Shown here piece after piece: positions 42,801-52,937 of a DNA stretch of 64,000 bases. The DNA is from Candidatus Izemoplasma sp. (GTDB lineage: Bacteria; Bacillota_I; Bacilli_A; Izemoplasmatales; Izemoplasmataceae): NCBI GenBank assembly GCA_036172455.1, contig JAXKVY010000004.1:1-64000 (forward strand). Reading direction: 5' to 3'. Each line of letters begins with the position of its first letter. Position 1 is the first letter of the stretch. Under the pieces are notes generated by a model. That model ran no database searches, was not told the origin of the DNA, and saw only the letters and a list, made by a program, of their open reading frames with translations. The position numbers and the translations under genes were made by a program.

Positions 42801-44636
42801 TTCATTCCGTTTAAAGAGTATCTTTAGAATCTGATCTAAAGTATCATTGGTTAAGTCTTTGTAGACCAATTCTCTAACGTAACGCGGTCTGTCTGTAATA
42901 ATCCCATCGACACCTAAGGTGTTCATCTTTTCAAGTTTTGTTTCATCATTAACGGTATATACAAAAATGCCCTTACCATGTTGCTTGAGTGTTTTTATGA
43001 CAGAAACATTACCTTCTATCAAACGATAGCTAAGCCCGTAGTAATCAATCATCTCATTATTCGCAAGGACATCGATATTGCCTAAAAAAGTACTGATTAA
43101 TTGGACCGTATCGATATCATTATTTACGGTCTTAATCTCTTCTAAGAGTAAGCCATTAAAGGATAAGATTTTAACTTGATGCTCTGTCCGTGTGTCACGA
43201 ATAATATCTGTCAAAATCTCAGGGGTGTTCTCAACGCTCGCCTTTAATTCAATATACACATTAATCCGGCCTCTGGTTAAGGTTAAGACTTGGGCGAGTG
43301 TTGGAATTGGTTCACCAGCGAATTCATCAGAAAACCAACTGCCCGCATCTAAATGATCAATCTCATCATACCGTAAGTATTCTACAAAACGGTTAGAGGG
43401 ATCATCGGTGGTTCGTCCTAAAGTGGCATCATGCATTAAGATAGGCACATTGTCTTTGGTGAACCTCACATCAATCTCAATGGCGTCTGCGCCGTCGTCA
43501 ATCGCTTGTTCAATAGCGGCAATAGTATTTTCCGGTGCATCTAAAGAACTGCCTCTATGGGCAATTATCCGCGGACGATTAAATAATTGGACGGGGACAT
43601 TGTAGTTTATGACCGAATCTCTCACTAAATATATATTAAAGGCGAGTAAAAGCGCCAACGCGCCAATGAAAAGGCGTTTTACATTACGACTTAAATGCCA
43701 AGGACTCGCGAATTCATAGGGTAATAAAGATTTTGCTAAACTGATGTCTTTCGTTTCTTTTAATTCAAAATATACCGCATGAATGAACGCATAATTTATT
43801 GGCATCAATAGAAGTGTTGCGATGAACCCAATCACTACATAAATGGTATAAAGTCCACTAAGCATGATCCCAAAGATGGCCAATTCTGAATAGATGAAAG
43901 AAACAATCAAAGCGACAATCCCGACCACAATCATATAGAGTATATATAAAAAGCCATTCATGAGCGCATTGATCATGATAAAATCTCTGATGGTTGTTAA
44001 AGGGGTTTTATAAAACAGTTTGATACTCCCCAAAAATGGGGAGTGTGTGTGCGTGTTGTCTGTTACAACAAGCAATTCATAAAATAACGTATGGAAAAAC
44101 ATGACAACAACACATATTACAAAAATCACAAAGAGTAGATCAAAATAGGGCATATCTCCGAGGCGTTCTTGAATTAAGTTTGGTAATGTCACCGTTGAAG
44201 CAATCCCTGATATATGAACAAGTTCTATCGTAAAAACAAATAAAGACACCGATAAAAGAATCTTAATGTGATACTGTTTTAAGACTTGACGCAACTTTTT
44301 CAGTCCTGCTAATAAATAGGAATAGAGTTTATGGTGTTTGCCATATTCACTTTCATGGAAGATAAAACTTAAGACAATCACTTCATAAAGTAAGTATAAC
44401 CCAATCATGATGCCAAGAAGTAAACTCAAGAGTAATGTCCCTGGACTGAGTAAATAATCCATTAAGTCTGCGTTCGTAATATAGGCGTTGCCATATAGGG
44501 TAATAGAAAAATAAAATAACTGTCTAGCCATCGGAAAAATGATCGCGAGACCAATCAGGCGATAGAGGGTTTCAAACAATATGAGTGTGTTCACTTGTTC
44601 ATGTAAGAGTCTAAAGGTATGTTTTAGCCGTATCAT
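42798..44636 (-). CDS. Membrane-anchored glycerophosphodiester phosphodiesterase
   Basis: The 612-residue protein has an N-terminal membrane domain of about 330 residues with 8 or so hydrophobic helices (the GDPD-associated membrane domain). A GDPD TIM-barrel domain follows (about 355-600) with PRIIAHRGSSLDAPENTIAA, ADAIEIDVRFTKDNVPILMH and DATLGRTTD, which contain the catalytic His and the metal-binding Glu/Asp. It hydrolyses glycerophosphodiesters to glycerol-3-phosphate, probably from lipid or lipoteichoic acid turnover at the outer face. It lies 25 bases downstream of mscL on the same strand. Confidence 0.9.
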   Translation of the reverse strand: MIRLKHTFRLLHEQVNTLILFETLYRLIGLAIIFPMARQLFYFSITLYGNAYITNADLMDYLLSPGTLLLSLLLGIMIGLYLLYEVIVLSFIFHESEYGKHHKLYSYLLAGLKKLRQVLKQYHIKILLSVSLFVFTIELVHISGIASTVTLPNLIQERLGDMPYFDLLFVIFVICVVVMFFHTLFYELLVVTDNTHTHSPFLGSIKLFYKTPLTTIRDFIMINALMNGFLYILYMIVVGIVALIVSFIYSELAIFGIMLSGLYTIYVVIGFIATLLLMPINYAFIHAVYFELKETKDISLAKSLLPYEFASPWHLSRNVKRLFIGALALLLAFNIYLVRDSVINYNVPVQLFNRPRIIAHRGSSLDAPENTIAAIEQAIDDGADAIEIDVRFTKDNVPILMHDATLGRTTDDPSNRFVEYLRYDEIDHLDAGSWFSDEFAGEPIPTLAQVLTLTRGRINVYIELKASVENTPEILTDIIRDTRTEHQVKILSFNGLLLEEIKTVNNDIDTVQLISTFLGNIDVLANNEMIDYYGLSYRLIEGNVSVIKTLKQHGKGIFVYTVNDETKLEKMNTLGVDGIITDRPRYVRELVYKDLTNDTLDQILKILFKRNE

Positions 44637-44661
44637 GATGATCCCCCTTTATACAAAACGA

Positions 44662-45090
44662 TTAACCCTGGTCTTTTAAATTCTCCCGTAATAGATTTTT
44701 AATGTCAACTAAGGTATTTTCAACTTTACCTTTATTGTCAGATAAGTTGTCTTCTAAACGATTATATAATGTCCGTGTATGATTAATAAACGTCACCACT
44801 AAAAAGACGACAAACGCGATAATGAAAAAGTCAAGAATGTTTTGAATAAACGTCCCATAATAAATCGCATTTTCCGCAATCCCTAAATCAGGGTTCGCTT
44901 CAGTAATAACATACTTGTAGTTGTGAAAACCTTCTTGGCCAGTCGCCAAACTAATGACAGGCATGATGACATCTTTCACTAAACTATTGACAATCCCTGT
45001 AAACGCAGTCCCAATCACGACCGCAACCGCTAAATCTAACACATTGCCTTTGGTTATAAACGCTTTAAATTCTGTTAAAAATGATTTCAT
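44662..45090 (-). CDS. mscL: Large-conductance mechanosensitive channel
   Basis: The 142-residue protein has both MscL helices and the family motif GNVLDLAVAVVIGTAFTGIV, with a second helix near IQNILDFFIIAFVVFLVVTF and a charged C-terminal helical bundle. It opens under membrane tension as a homopentamer and releases solutes in hypo-osmotic shock. The start is preceded by AGGAGAGG. Confidence 0.93.
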   Translation of the reverse strand: MKSFLTEFKAFITKGNVLDLAVAVVIGTAFTGIVNSLVKDVIMPVISLATGQEGFHNYKYVITEANPDLGIAENAIYYGTFIQNILDFFIIAFVVFLVVTFINHTRTLYNRLEDNLSDNKGKVENTLVDIKNLLRENLKDQG

Positions 45091-45283
45091 AATTATCCTC
45101 TCCTAATACTTATTTTACCAAACATTTCTATGAATAGACAATAAAAAAACATATCAATGTGAAATACTGTAAATGATGATAAAAAAGACACTCTATAAGA
45201 AATGACCCAACGTTATCTTTTGTATTTACAAAAGGACATTAACGTCAAATTATCCGGATGGGATGCTTTAATGAAGCATAATA

Positions 45284-45312
45284 AAAAGGGCAACATAGTT
45301 GCCCTTTTTGAA
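45284..45312 (-). terminator. Terminator of the aldo/keto reductase gene
   Basis: AAAAAGGGCAAC-ATA-GTTGCCCTTTTT is a 12-bp perfect stem with A and T runs on both sides, so it can act in both directions. It lies 6 bases behind the reductase stop on the minus strand. The rest of the 45091-45283 gap shows no gene. Confidence 0.88.
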
Positions 45313-45317
45313 TGACA

Positions 45318-46157
45318 TTAATCAATGTCATCCCATCGTCTTGGATCGCCTTGAATCGTATCTAAGAAATCCATGTCTTCAGACGTGATCTCAAAGTCTA
45401 GTTGGCTGTTTTCTACCATTCGATGTTTATGGGTACTTTTTGGTAAGGGTGCGACGCCTTTTTGTAGTAAGTACCGAATACAAATTTGTGCGACGGTTTT
45501 GTCATATTTCTTTGCGATTTTTTTGATGTCATCATTATCGAGTAAGTACCCAATACCAAGTGGTGAGTATGCTTCAATAAAGATTTCGTGTTGATCACAG
45601 AAATCAATCGTTTTTGATTGGTCTAATCCAATGAAATACCCAATTTGATTCACATGGGGGACAATATCATTATTGTCGATAATATTTTGTAGGTGTTCTG
45701 GTTCAAAGTTTGAGACACCTATCGCTTTGGCTTTCTTTGCTTTATAGGCCTCTTCAAGCGCCTTATACGCTTGTACATTGCCTGCGCTACAATCTTTACC
45801 CATCTCACTCCATGGCCAAGGGGCATGGATAATGAATAAATCAATATAATCAAGGCCTAAGTTATCCAGTGTTTTTTCAAACGCTTTTTTAGCGCCCTCA
45901 TAATCTTTAATATGGGACTCTAATTTAGATGTGACAAAAATCTCATCACGTGGGATACCAGAATCTTTGATGGCGCGTCCCACACTTTTTTCATTACCAT
46001 AGCCTTCGGCGGTATCAATGTGACGGTATCCTACATCTAAAGCATCTAAAACAGCGTTATAGGCATCGTCACCTTCTTTGATTTGCCATGTACCAAATCC
46101 AACTTTGGGAATCTGTACCCCATTATGTAACGTGTATGTTTCATTTAATATACTCAT
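45318..46157 (-). CDS. Aldo/keto reductase
   Basis: The start at 46157 is chosen because GGAGG lies 5 bases upstream; the longer frame has no binding site. The 279-residue protein has VPKVGFGTWQIKEGDDAYNA, YRHIDTAEGYGNEKSVGRAI (catalytic Asp and Tyr), IFVTSKLESHIKDYEGAKKA (Lys), YIDLFIIHAPWPW (His) and AIGVSNFEPEHL. It is an NADPH-dependent reductase of the AKR5/2,5-diketogluconate reductase-like group; the physiological substrate is unknown. Confidence 0.9.
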   Translation of the reverse strand: MSILNETYTLHNGVQIPKVGFGTWQIKEGDDAYNAVLDALDVGYRHIDTAEGYGNEKSVGRAIKDSGIPRDEIFVTSKLESHIKDYEGAKKAFEKTLDNLGLDYIDLFIIHAPWPWSEMGKDCSAGNVQAYKALEEAYKAKKAKAIGVSNFEPEHLQNIIDNNDIVPHVNQIGYFIGLDQSKTIDFCDQHEIFIEAYSPLGIGYLLDNDDIKKIAKKYDKTVAQICIRYLLQKGVAPLPKSTHKHRMVENSQLDFEITSEDMDFLDTIQGDPRRWDDID

Positions 46158-46301
46158 CATGTCCTCCTTTTTTATCTTTCCAATTCTATTATATAATAAA
46201 TAAGACATACGTTTTAGCTAAATACGATACTTTTTGTGTTTGTTTATGCTTGTATTATACAAAATCATGTGTTTACTGTATAATAGAATGGAGGTGGTGT
46301 T

Positions 46302-46757
46302 ATGAGACATAATCGATGGGCAATGGTTGTTTTGTGGATGTTTGTCATCTTTTTATTCTCCCACCAAGATGCATCTATGTCTTTAGAGAGTTCCGATTTT
46401 TTATCTGATATCGTAAAGACGTTAGTGATTAATATCCGGGAAGATCAATTTATTGAACAATGGATCATTGAACACATCAGAGAACTCGCTCATATTGGTG
46501 TTTTTATGATCCTAGGCGGATTATTACTACACGCCTTAAATCACCATCATGATAGTGAACAATATACCTACACGAGTGTGATTGGGATATCTTACGCTAT
46601 TATTGATGAAATCCATCAATCGTTTATTCCAGGACGCGCTTTTCAATTAACCGATATAGCACTTGATACATTAGGGGTTGGCTTAGCTATATTCGGGCTT
46701 ATTGTTATGAAACACTTTATGAAAAAGGAGACGAAGAATGACACAACTACGACTTAA
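46302..46757 (+). CDS. VanZ family membrane protein
   Basis: ATG 46302 after ATGGAGGTGG gives 151 residues with four hydrophobic segments and the VanZ pattern FSHQDASMSLESSDFLSDIV near the start, LAHIGVFMILGGLLLHAL and YAIIDEIHQSFIPGRAFQLT plus DIALDTLGVGL. VanZ-like proteins are linked to lipid or glycopeptide resistance traits in some species; the molecular role is unclear. Its end overlaps the EAL gene by 20 bases. Confidence 0.88.
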   Translation: MRHNRWAMVVLWMFVIFLFSHQDASMSLESSDFLSDIVKTLVINIREDQFIEQWIIEHIRELAHIGVFMILGGLLLHALNHHHDSEQYTYTSVIGISYAIIDEIHQSFIPGRAFQLTDIALDTLGVGLAIFGLIVMKHFMKKETKNDTTTT

Positions 46758-48210
46758 TATTGTATTAACAAGTATCTTTGTAGTAATTATTGCTATGGTC
46801 ATTGCACTAAGGTTATCACAACTCACATTGATGAGAGAAATCATGATTATTGTTAACCTAGGCATCATGGCTTATTTAATTTATGATTTATTACTTATTA
46901 AAGCCTTAACCATGCATACGGTGATGCTGAGAAATCCATATACACAATTCCCCACAAAGTATGAACTATTTCGCGATATGACAAAAGTGTCGTTAGAACA
47001 CAAAACCGTTTATGCAATACAAGTTCAAAATTATGACGAGATTATCGAAGCATGCGGTATGTCGTTTGTGAACGTTATTGATCATAACATTAAACAGCGG
47101 TTGTTAGCACTTGCTAAGAGTGATCATATTTATGAAATAAGAGATCATACCTATTTAATTGTCAATAACAGTGATGTTTCAGAACAGGCGATATTAGATG
47201 TATTTGAGTCACCGATGCAAGGCCATGATGAGAATCAAACCTATCCGTTACATCCGAAAGTAGTGATTGTAAAAGACATGGCTAAAAGTGTATCTAATAT
47301 TCGTAACTTACTAGGCTTTATTGATGTTGCGCTCGCAGACAATATGAATTATCATCATCCAGTGGTAATGTTAGATGAAGCGTTTATCACCAAAATCAAT
47401 ACGGAAAACTATTATAAAGCCCATTTACATACAGCCATTCAAAAAAAACAAATCAAAACCTATTTTCAACCCAAACTCAGTTTAAAAGAAAAGACGATTG
47501 TTGGCGCAGAAGCCTTGAGTCGTTGGGTTGAAAATGATCGAACAGTGAGTCCTGCTCATTATATTTATCTCGCAGAAGCGACTGGTTTGATTGTAGATAT
47601 TGATTTGATTTCATTTAAAGATACCTGTGACTTATTAGAGCGTCTTAAACAACAAGAGACACTGACTGACCAATTTAAAATATCGACAAACTTTTCACCG
47701 ATTACGCTAAAGAATATTAACGCGTCACAACTGGAGACCATTCTTGACCAACATAATATCGACCCCCGTCATATCAGTATTGAAATCACAGAACGTGTGG
47801 CGATGCGTTATACAGAACTGAAAGATATTTTAAGAGATATTAAAGCCTTAGGCATTCAAATAGAAATGGATGATTTTAGTGCGGGGCATGCGTCCTTATC
47901 ATTATTGCCTGTGCTTGGGGTAGACACGGTTAAAATAGATCACAGTGTCTTACCACGTCAACCATTTGATCATGATGATATTGCCATTTATAAAGGCTTA
48001 GTCGCTTTATTAGATAGTTTAGATATTGTGATTGTGGCTGAAGGGGTTGAGACCACAGAAGAATACTTAATGATTCATGATTTACCGATCGATCTGATTC
48101 AAGGGTATTATATCTCACACCCTGGACCACTCGATGAATTTGTCAAAATGATGGCATCACTTGAAGAATTTGCAAGTGAGGATGACAAAGATTTAAATCC
48201 TGAAACATAA
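46738..48210 (+). CDS. Membrane-anchored EAL-domain c-di-GMP phosphodiesterase
   Basis: The 490-residue protein has two N-terminal membrane helices (about 5-55), a degenerate GGDEF-like or PAS-like middle domain (about 75-215, no GG[D/E]EF motif) and an EAL domain (about 225-475). The EAL catalytic set looks complete: GAEALSRW, SIEITE, MDDFSAGHASLS, VKIDHSV, VAEGVET and IQGYYISHP. It should hydrolyse c-di-GMP to pGpG and so influence surface or motility traits. No matching diguanylate cyclase is visible in the window. Confidence 0.9.
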   Translation: MTQLRLNIVLTSIFVVIIAMVIALRLSQLTLMREIMIIVNLGIMAYLIYDLLLIKALTMHTVMLRNPYTQFPTKYELFRDMTKVSLEHKTVYAIQVQNYDEIIEACGMSFVNVIDHNIKQRLLALAKSDHIYEIRDHTYLIVNNSDVSEQAILDVFESPMQGHDENQTYPLHPKVVIVKDMAKSVSNIRNLLGFIDVALADNMNYHHPVVMLDEAFITKINTENYYKAHLHTAIQKKQIKTYFQPKLSLKEKTIVGAEALSRWVENDRTVSPAHYIYLAEATGLIVDIDLISFKDTCDLLERLKQQETLTDQFKISTNFSPITLKNINASQLETILDQHNIDPRHISIEITERVAMRYTELKDILRDIKALGIQIEMDDFSAGHASLSLLPVLGVDTVKIDHSVLPRQPFDHDDIAIYKGLVALLDSLDIVIVAEGVETTEEYLMIHDLPIDLIQGYYISHPGPLDEFVKMMASLEEFASEDDKDLNPET

Positions 48211-48215
48211 TATAT

Positions 48216-48252
48216 AGATGTCTTTGCCAACTGGCAAAAGACATCTTTTTCT
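48216..48252 (+). terminator. Terminator after the EAL gene
   Basis: AGATGTCTTTGCCA and TGGCAAAAGACATCT form a 14-bp stem with one bulge, followed by TTTTTC. Confidence 0.88.
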
Positions 48253-48323
48253 TTCACAAAATATTCAAACCATTCAAATTATGGTATAGTATACTTAGAG
48301 TAATGCGTTACAGGGGGAGACAC

Positions 48324-51300
48324 ATGGCACTAAAACAAGACAAATTATTATATGAACTCGATCAATTAAGAGACACGTTACATTACCGGTATCACTTAAA
48401 CACACCATCTGATATTTGTAAAGATGAAGCCTTAAGAGAGATCGCTGAAAAAAAGCCTTTAAAAGCATCGGATTTTCTTGCGATACCGGGGATTAATCAA
48501 ACATTTGTGGAAACCTACGCCACAGATTTTTTACGTGTATTAAAAACCTTTCATCACGCCTCTGTGAAAGAGCGTGCTTTAACAAAAAATGCTTATCAGG
48601 TGCTCGATCATTATAAAGATCGCTTAACCAATCTGAATCGGCGCAATAAAAATCTCTATATGGGAAGAACGACCAAACGTCATAGTTTAGATATGACGAC
48701 GCTCGTTGACCCAGATGAACTTACAGACTTTTTAGTAAATAATCGAAAAAAGATGATTGAATTACCAGTAAATGATGCATCGCTTTATCGCCACGTGACA
48801 ACCCTTTACCGTGAAGTCAACAAACAAGAAAAAGAGTTGGGTTCTTATGAACTCTATCTTGCCTATCCTTATATAGAAGGCATTTTTAAACAAGACAACT
48901 TTGCGATTCGCGCCCCGCTTGCTTATTTACCAGTTAAAATTACCCGACATAAAAAGACTTTTAAATTACGGAAAGATGAGACCAAAGACATTGTGTTAAA
49001 TCGGGATTTAATCTTAGCCACACAAAAATTCTTACAATCGGATGTAATCGACACCCCGCATATTAAAAAACTGGATAAAAAACATATCATAGACACCATC
49101 ATACCTTTTTTTGAAGCCTCTGGCCTCACCATTAAACGGCCTAAAATAGACCATACATTTGAGCCGTTTGACTCGGTTAGAAAAGATGATTTTAGACATC
49201 AACGTAAAGGGGTATTTCATCTAAAAGAAATGCTTGTCTTAGGACGGTTTAAACGCCACTCATCGATGATTCAAAAAGATATGGATTACATTTTAGATCA
49301 AAAAACATACAATGACTTATTAGAGGGGTTAATTGAAGAAGAACACTTATATGATATAGAAAAACGTATCCCTTATGATCATCAAAATATCACAGTAGAT
49401 GAATCAGAGTTAGCGTTTTTAAGTGAGGTAAACTATTCACAAGAACAAGTCATTCAAGCGTTAAACCATACAAACAAACTTGTCATCTGGGGACCACCAG
49501 GTACCGGGAAAAGTCAAACAATCACAAACCTTGTTGCGGCGCGATTGTTAAAAGGGGAAAATGTTTTAGTCGTGAGTGAAAAGAAAGTGGCACTAGATGT
49601 TATTTACTCACGCTTAAAATCACTGAGTGATTATACAATGTTTTTAGAAGACGCTGAAGATAAACAAACCTTTTATCATCAACTCAGTCAGTTTATCGAT
49701 CCTTCTCCCCCTATTCGAACGATTAGTAACGATATCGATACCTTAGAAGACGATATCAAAGAGACATTATCAAAACTAGATCAGGCCTTACAATTAGTGT
49801 ATAATACCAAACTTGATAATGTCCCCGTTCATAAGCTATATCACCGTTACATTATTGATCGCAAAATGAACATTGATTTAACCCCAAAAACCGTGTATAA
49901 CATCTTGCAAAAAGCATTTAAACATCCGACCGTGGCATTGTTTAAAAAACTCGAACGGTCCTTTAAACGCAATAAACGGTTAAGAGAACATATCGCATAT
50001 GATACAATCATTCAAACCTACGGAAATTTAAAAGGCTTTAACTTAAAACTTACCCGATCTGAACAAGTAGACTTCAAACAATTTCATCAAGCGTTTGACA
50101 AAGCAAGAAGAAAATATCAAGACGCTTGGGTATTTAAAGGCCGTGTTAAACGGCGGTTTATTCGTGAACATCGTGATAAACTAAACGTCTTTATTCCAAG
50201 TTGGTGGAAACGCAGACGCTATCTTAAACAGTTATTCAAAGATGATACGTTACAAGAATTTTTTATCACACACATTGGTAAATGGCATTTATTACAGAAG
50301 CATTATGAGGCGTTAGATCAAGAAATGAAACGCTTTGTCAGACTCTTGCATACACATGAGACATTTACACAATTTGAGGATATTGCCAGTCACCGTAAAT
50401 ACATCTTTGATGCTTTTTATACAGGTTTCTTAGAAGCCTTTGAAGCACAACATAGTGGCGTGATTGACATGATTGAACATGTCCATGACGCCCAACAAGA
50501 GTTAAAACGATCTCATCAAGATAAACAACAAATGGATTATGAAAGTGTCGCAGTTAAACTTTATGAAGACGCTCTACACTTAAGTCATTCAAAACGGATT
50601 ATGGACATTAAACGCCTGCTTGAAAGCAAACAAAAAATGAGTGTGCCAGCTTTTATCTCGCACTTTCAATTAGAAATCTTAAACCATATCAAAATCTGGC
50701 TAATGACCCCAGAAACCGTGAGTGCGATTTTACCACTCGTCTATGGCATGTTTGATACCGTTATTTTTGATGAAGCATCACAACTCTATGTTGAAAAAGG
50801 TATCCCAAGTATTTACCGGGCTAAAAAAGTCGTTATTGCTGGGGACACCAAACAGTTACGCCCATCGTCATTAGGGATGGGTCGTTTAGACGATTTAGAT
50901 GAGTTTTATGAAGAAGATAGTTTGACAGATCTTTCCCTTGATGCGAAAAGCTTACTTGATTTAGCCCGTTATAAATATCAAGAGATTATCTTAAATTATC
51001 ATTATCGATCTCGCTATGAAGAACTGATTGCCTTTTCAAATCATGCCTTTTATCAAGCCAATCTATTTGTGTCACCGAACAACGAAATCAGTGAGAAACC
51101 CCCAATTGAATATGTATATGTTAAAGACGCAATTTATGAAGACCGCCAAAATGACAAAGAAGCCAAAAAAGTGATCGCCTTAATCCGAAAAATCTTTCGG
51201 GAAAGAAAACACAATGAAAGCATTGGCGTCATTACCTTTAACAGTACCCAACGTGATTTAATCGAAAACTATATTGATGAAGAACTCTTTAAACGGGGGA

Positions 51301-51998
51301 AATACCGTAAACTCTTCGAAGAAGAACTCTACCGTGAAGAAGATGGGGAAGATCAAAGTTTATTCATTAAAAACATTGAAAATGTTCAGGGGGATGAACG
51401 CGATATCATCATCTTTAGTATGGGGTATGGGAAAGACACAGAGGGCAAAATCTATCGCCGCTTTGGTTGGTTAAACCAATCAGGTGGAGAAAACAGATTA
51501 AACGTTGCGATTACCCGAGCCAAACAAAAAATCTATTTTGTTTCCAGCTTAACCCCAGAAGAACTTAAAGTTGACGATTTAAACAGTACCGGACCAAAAC
51601 TGTTAAAAGATTATATGCGTTACTGTAATATGATTAGCCGTAACAACCATGACCAAGCGGAACAGTTACTGAATCAGCTCTATCAAAAAGATAGCGCTAA
51701 AGACCTCGCAGAAAGTGTATTAGTAGATGATATAGAAAAACGGTTATCGCGTACAGAAACGGTTCACACATCCATAGGGATTGGCCACTTTAAGATTGAT
51801 TTAGCGGTATATGATAACGACAATCAAACCTATAAACTCGCAATCTTATGTGATGTCACTAGTACGAATGCAAGAAAAGATCTCTATCATCAAACCAATT
51901 ACTTAGAAGCCAGAGGATGGCAAGTTTATCGTGTCTTTTCAAGTCAATATTTTAAAGACCCGAATAAAGTAATTAGAGAGATTCGTAAACAATTGTAA
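48324..51998 (+). CDS. HRDC / DUF4011-like / SF1 helicase with nuclease-like C-terminus
   Basis: ATG 48324 after GGGGGAGACAC gives 1224 residues. The order is an HRDC-like domain (about 5-80), a DUF4011-like region (RLTNLNRRNKNLYMGR near 105), and an SF1 helicase with Walker A VIWGPPGTGKSQT (about 389). A 425-residue insertion precedes motif II VIFDEASQLY (about 815); then come GDTKQLRPSSLG, NYHYRSRYEELIAFSNHAFY, ENVQGDERDIIIFS and GENRLNVAITRAKQ. The tail (about 1150-1224) is a Vsr/MTES_1575-like nuclease fold: FKIDLAVYDNDN, LAILCDVTSTN, ARGWQVYRVFSSQYF. In related proteins the middle block usually reads IECDG; here the Glu is Leu, so nuclease activity may be lost. Such helicase-nucleases have been linked to phage defence. 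Confidence 0.85.
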   Translation: MALKQDKLLYELDQLRDTLHYRYHLNTPSDICKDEALREIAEKKPLKASDFLAIPGINQTFVETYATDFLRVLKTFHHASVKERALTKNAYQVLDHYKDRLTNLNRRNKNLYMGRTTKRHSLDMTTLVDPDELTDFLVNNRKKMIELPVNDASLYRHVTTLYREVNKQEKELGSYELYLAYPYIEGIFKQDNFAIRAPLAYLPVKITRHKKTFKLRKDETKDIVLNRDLILATQKFLQSDVIDTPHIKKLDKKHIIDTIIPFFEASGLTIKRPKIDHTFEPFDSVRKDDFRHQRKGVFHLKEMLVLGRFKRHSSMIQKDMDYILDQKTYNDLLEGLIEEEHLYDIEKRIPYDHQNITVDESELAFLSEVNYSQEQVIQALNHTNKLVIWGPPGTGKSQTITNLVAARLLKGENVLVVSEKKVALDVIYSRLKSLSDYTMFLEDAEDKQTFYHQLSQFIDPSPPIRTISNDIDTLEDDIKETLSKLDQALQLVYNTKLDNVPVHKLYHRYIIDRKMNIDLTPKTVYNILQKAFKHPTVALFKKLERSFKRNKRLREHIAYDTIIQTYGNLKGFNLKLTRSEQVDFKQFHQAFDKARRKYQDAWVFKGRVKRRFIREHRDKLNVFIPSWWKRRRYLKQLFKDDTLQEFFITHIGKWHLLQKHYEALDQEMKRFVRLLHTHETFTQFEDIASHRKYIFDAFYTGFLEAFEAQHSGVIDMIEHVHDAQQELKRSHQDKQQMDYESVAVKLYEDALHLSHSKRIMDIKRLLESKQKMSVPAFISHFQLEILNHIKIWLMTPETVSAILPLVYGMFDTVIFDEASQLYVEKGIPSIYRAKKVVIAGDTKQLRPSSLGMGRLDDLDEFYEEDSLTDLSLDAKSLLDLARYKYQEIILNYHYRSRYEELIAFSNHAFYQANLFVSPNNEISEKPPIEYVYVKDAIYEDRQNDKEAKKVIALIRKIFRERKHNESIGVITFNSTQRDLIENYIDEELFKRGKYRKLFEEELYREEDGEDQSLFIKNIENVQGDERDIIIFSMGYGKDTEGKIYRRFGWLNQSGGENRLNVAITRAKQKIYFVSSLTPEELKVDDLNSTGPKLLKDYMRYCNMISRNNHDQAEQLLNQLYQKDSAKDLAESVLVDDIEKRLSRTETVHTSIGIGHFKIDLAVYDNDNQTYKLAILCDVTSTNARKDLYHQTNYLEARGWQVYRVFSSQYFKDPNKVIREIRKQL

Positions 51999-52012
51999 TG
52001 AGTTGTTCATGT

Positions 52013-52040
52013 AACAGGTAGCTTGTCTACCTGTTTTTTT
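52013..52040 (+). terminator. Terminator after the helicase gene
   Basis: ACAGGTAG-CTTGT-CTACCTGT is a perfect 8-bp stem followed by TTTTTTT. Confidence 0.9.
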
Positions 52041-52054
52041 GCAAGGTTTTGTGC

Positions 52055-52082
52055 TTGTTGTTTTATCTAGATGTGGTATACT
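52055..52082 (+). promoter_or_regulatory. Promoter of the Cof-type HAD gene
   Basis: TTGTTG (52055-52060), 16 bases and TATACT (52077-52082), 22 bases before the start codon at 52105. Confidence 0.6.
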
Positions 52083-52104
52083 ATCTCTGGATTGAGGTGA
52101 CTTG

Positions 52105-52881
52105 ATGAAAAAATTATTTGCATTTGATGTTGATGGGACACTCTATGATCACGTCACAGGTGAAGTGCCTAAAAGCGCACTCGATGCGATTAAAATATTA
52201 AAAGAACAAGGACATATTGTTGGTATTGCGACAGGTCGCAATAAACGCCAACTCAGTAAAGCGTTACGTGATACCTCACTATTTGACTTTGTCATATTAG
52301 TCAATGGTGGCTATTGTGAAATTGATGGTAAACGCTTTTATGACCAACAATTTTCATTTGATCAAAAGAAACGGTTATGTGATTTATTCGATGACTTAGG
52401 GTATAGTTATGGGATTACCACAAACCATCACTTATACGCCAAAGACCCGCAGTCTGAAGGCGTACAAAATGTTATTAACGCCTATCATGTGTTCACCCCA
52501 GAACAACATGATCGTTTATACGAATTGCCAGTCTATCAGTTTTCTGTCTATGAACCTTCAGAGGTGATTGAAAACTTCCGCTTTTTAGAAACGGAATATC
52601 AAATCCACTCTTTAGGAGACTATGGCTATGATATGGTGATTCCTGGGGTGAATAAAGCATCGACATTAGAGGCTGTCGCAAACCATTTTCATATTGATCA
52701 AGCGCATACTATTGTCTTTGGCGATTCAGATAATGATCAAGATATGGTCTATCATGCCGGACTGGGTATTGCGATGGAAAGTGGCACAGAAGCAACCATC
52801 AAAAAAGCTAAAAAAGTCGCAAAAGCACCACATAAACATGGTATATATCACATGATTAAAGAGTTAGGATATATTGACTAA
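52105..52881 (+). CDS. Cof-type HAD-IIB phosphatase
   Basis: ATG 52105 follows GAGGTGA. The 258-residue protein has KLFAFDVDGTLYDH (nucleophile Asp), IVGIATGRNKRQL, NKASTLEAVANHFHID (Lys) and IVFGDSDNDQDMVYHAGLG, with a C2B-type cap between. It dephosphorylates small sugar or cofactor phosphates in the cytosol; the substrate is not deducible. A single-gene unit with its own promoter and terminator. Confidence 0.9.
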   Translation: MKKLFAFDVDGTLYDHVTGEVPKSALDAIKILKEQGHIVGIATGRNKRQLSKALRDTSLFDFVILVNGGYCEIDGKRFYDQQFSFDQKKRLCDLFDDLGYSYGITTNHHLYAKDPQSEGVQNVINAYHVFTPEQHDRLYELPVYQFSVYEPSEVIENFRFLETEYQIHSLGDYGYDMVIPGVNKASTLEAVANHFHIDQAHTIVFGDSDNDQDMVYHAGLGIAMESGTEATIKKAKKVAKAPHKHGIYHMIKELGYID

Positions 52882-52906
52882 GATGCTTATTAAGCATCTT
52901 TTTTTG
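52880..52906 (+). terminator. Terminator after the HAD gene
   Basis: AAGATGCTTA and TAAGCATCTT are fully complementary and are followed by TTTTTG; the stem begins inside the stop codon. Confidence 0.85.
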
Positions 52907-52937
52907 TTGACGAAAACTATCAAAAAAGGGTAAAAAA

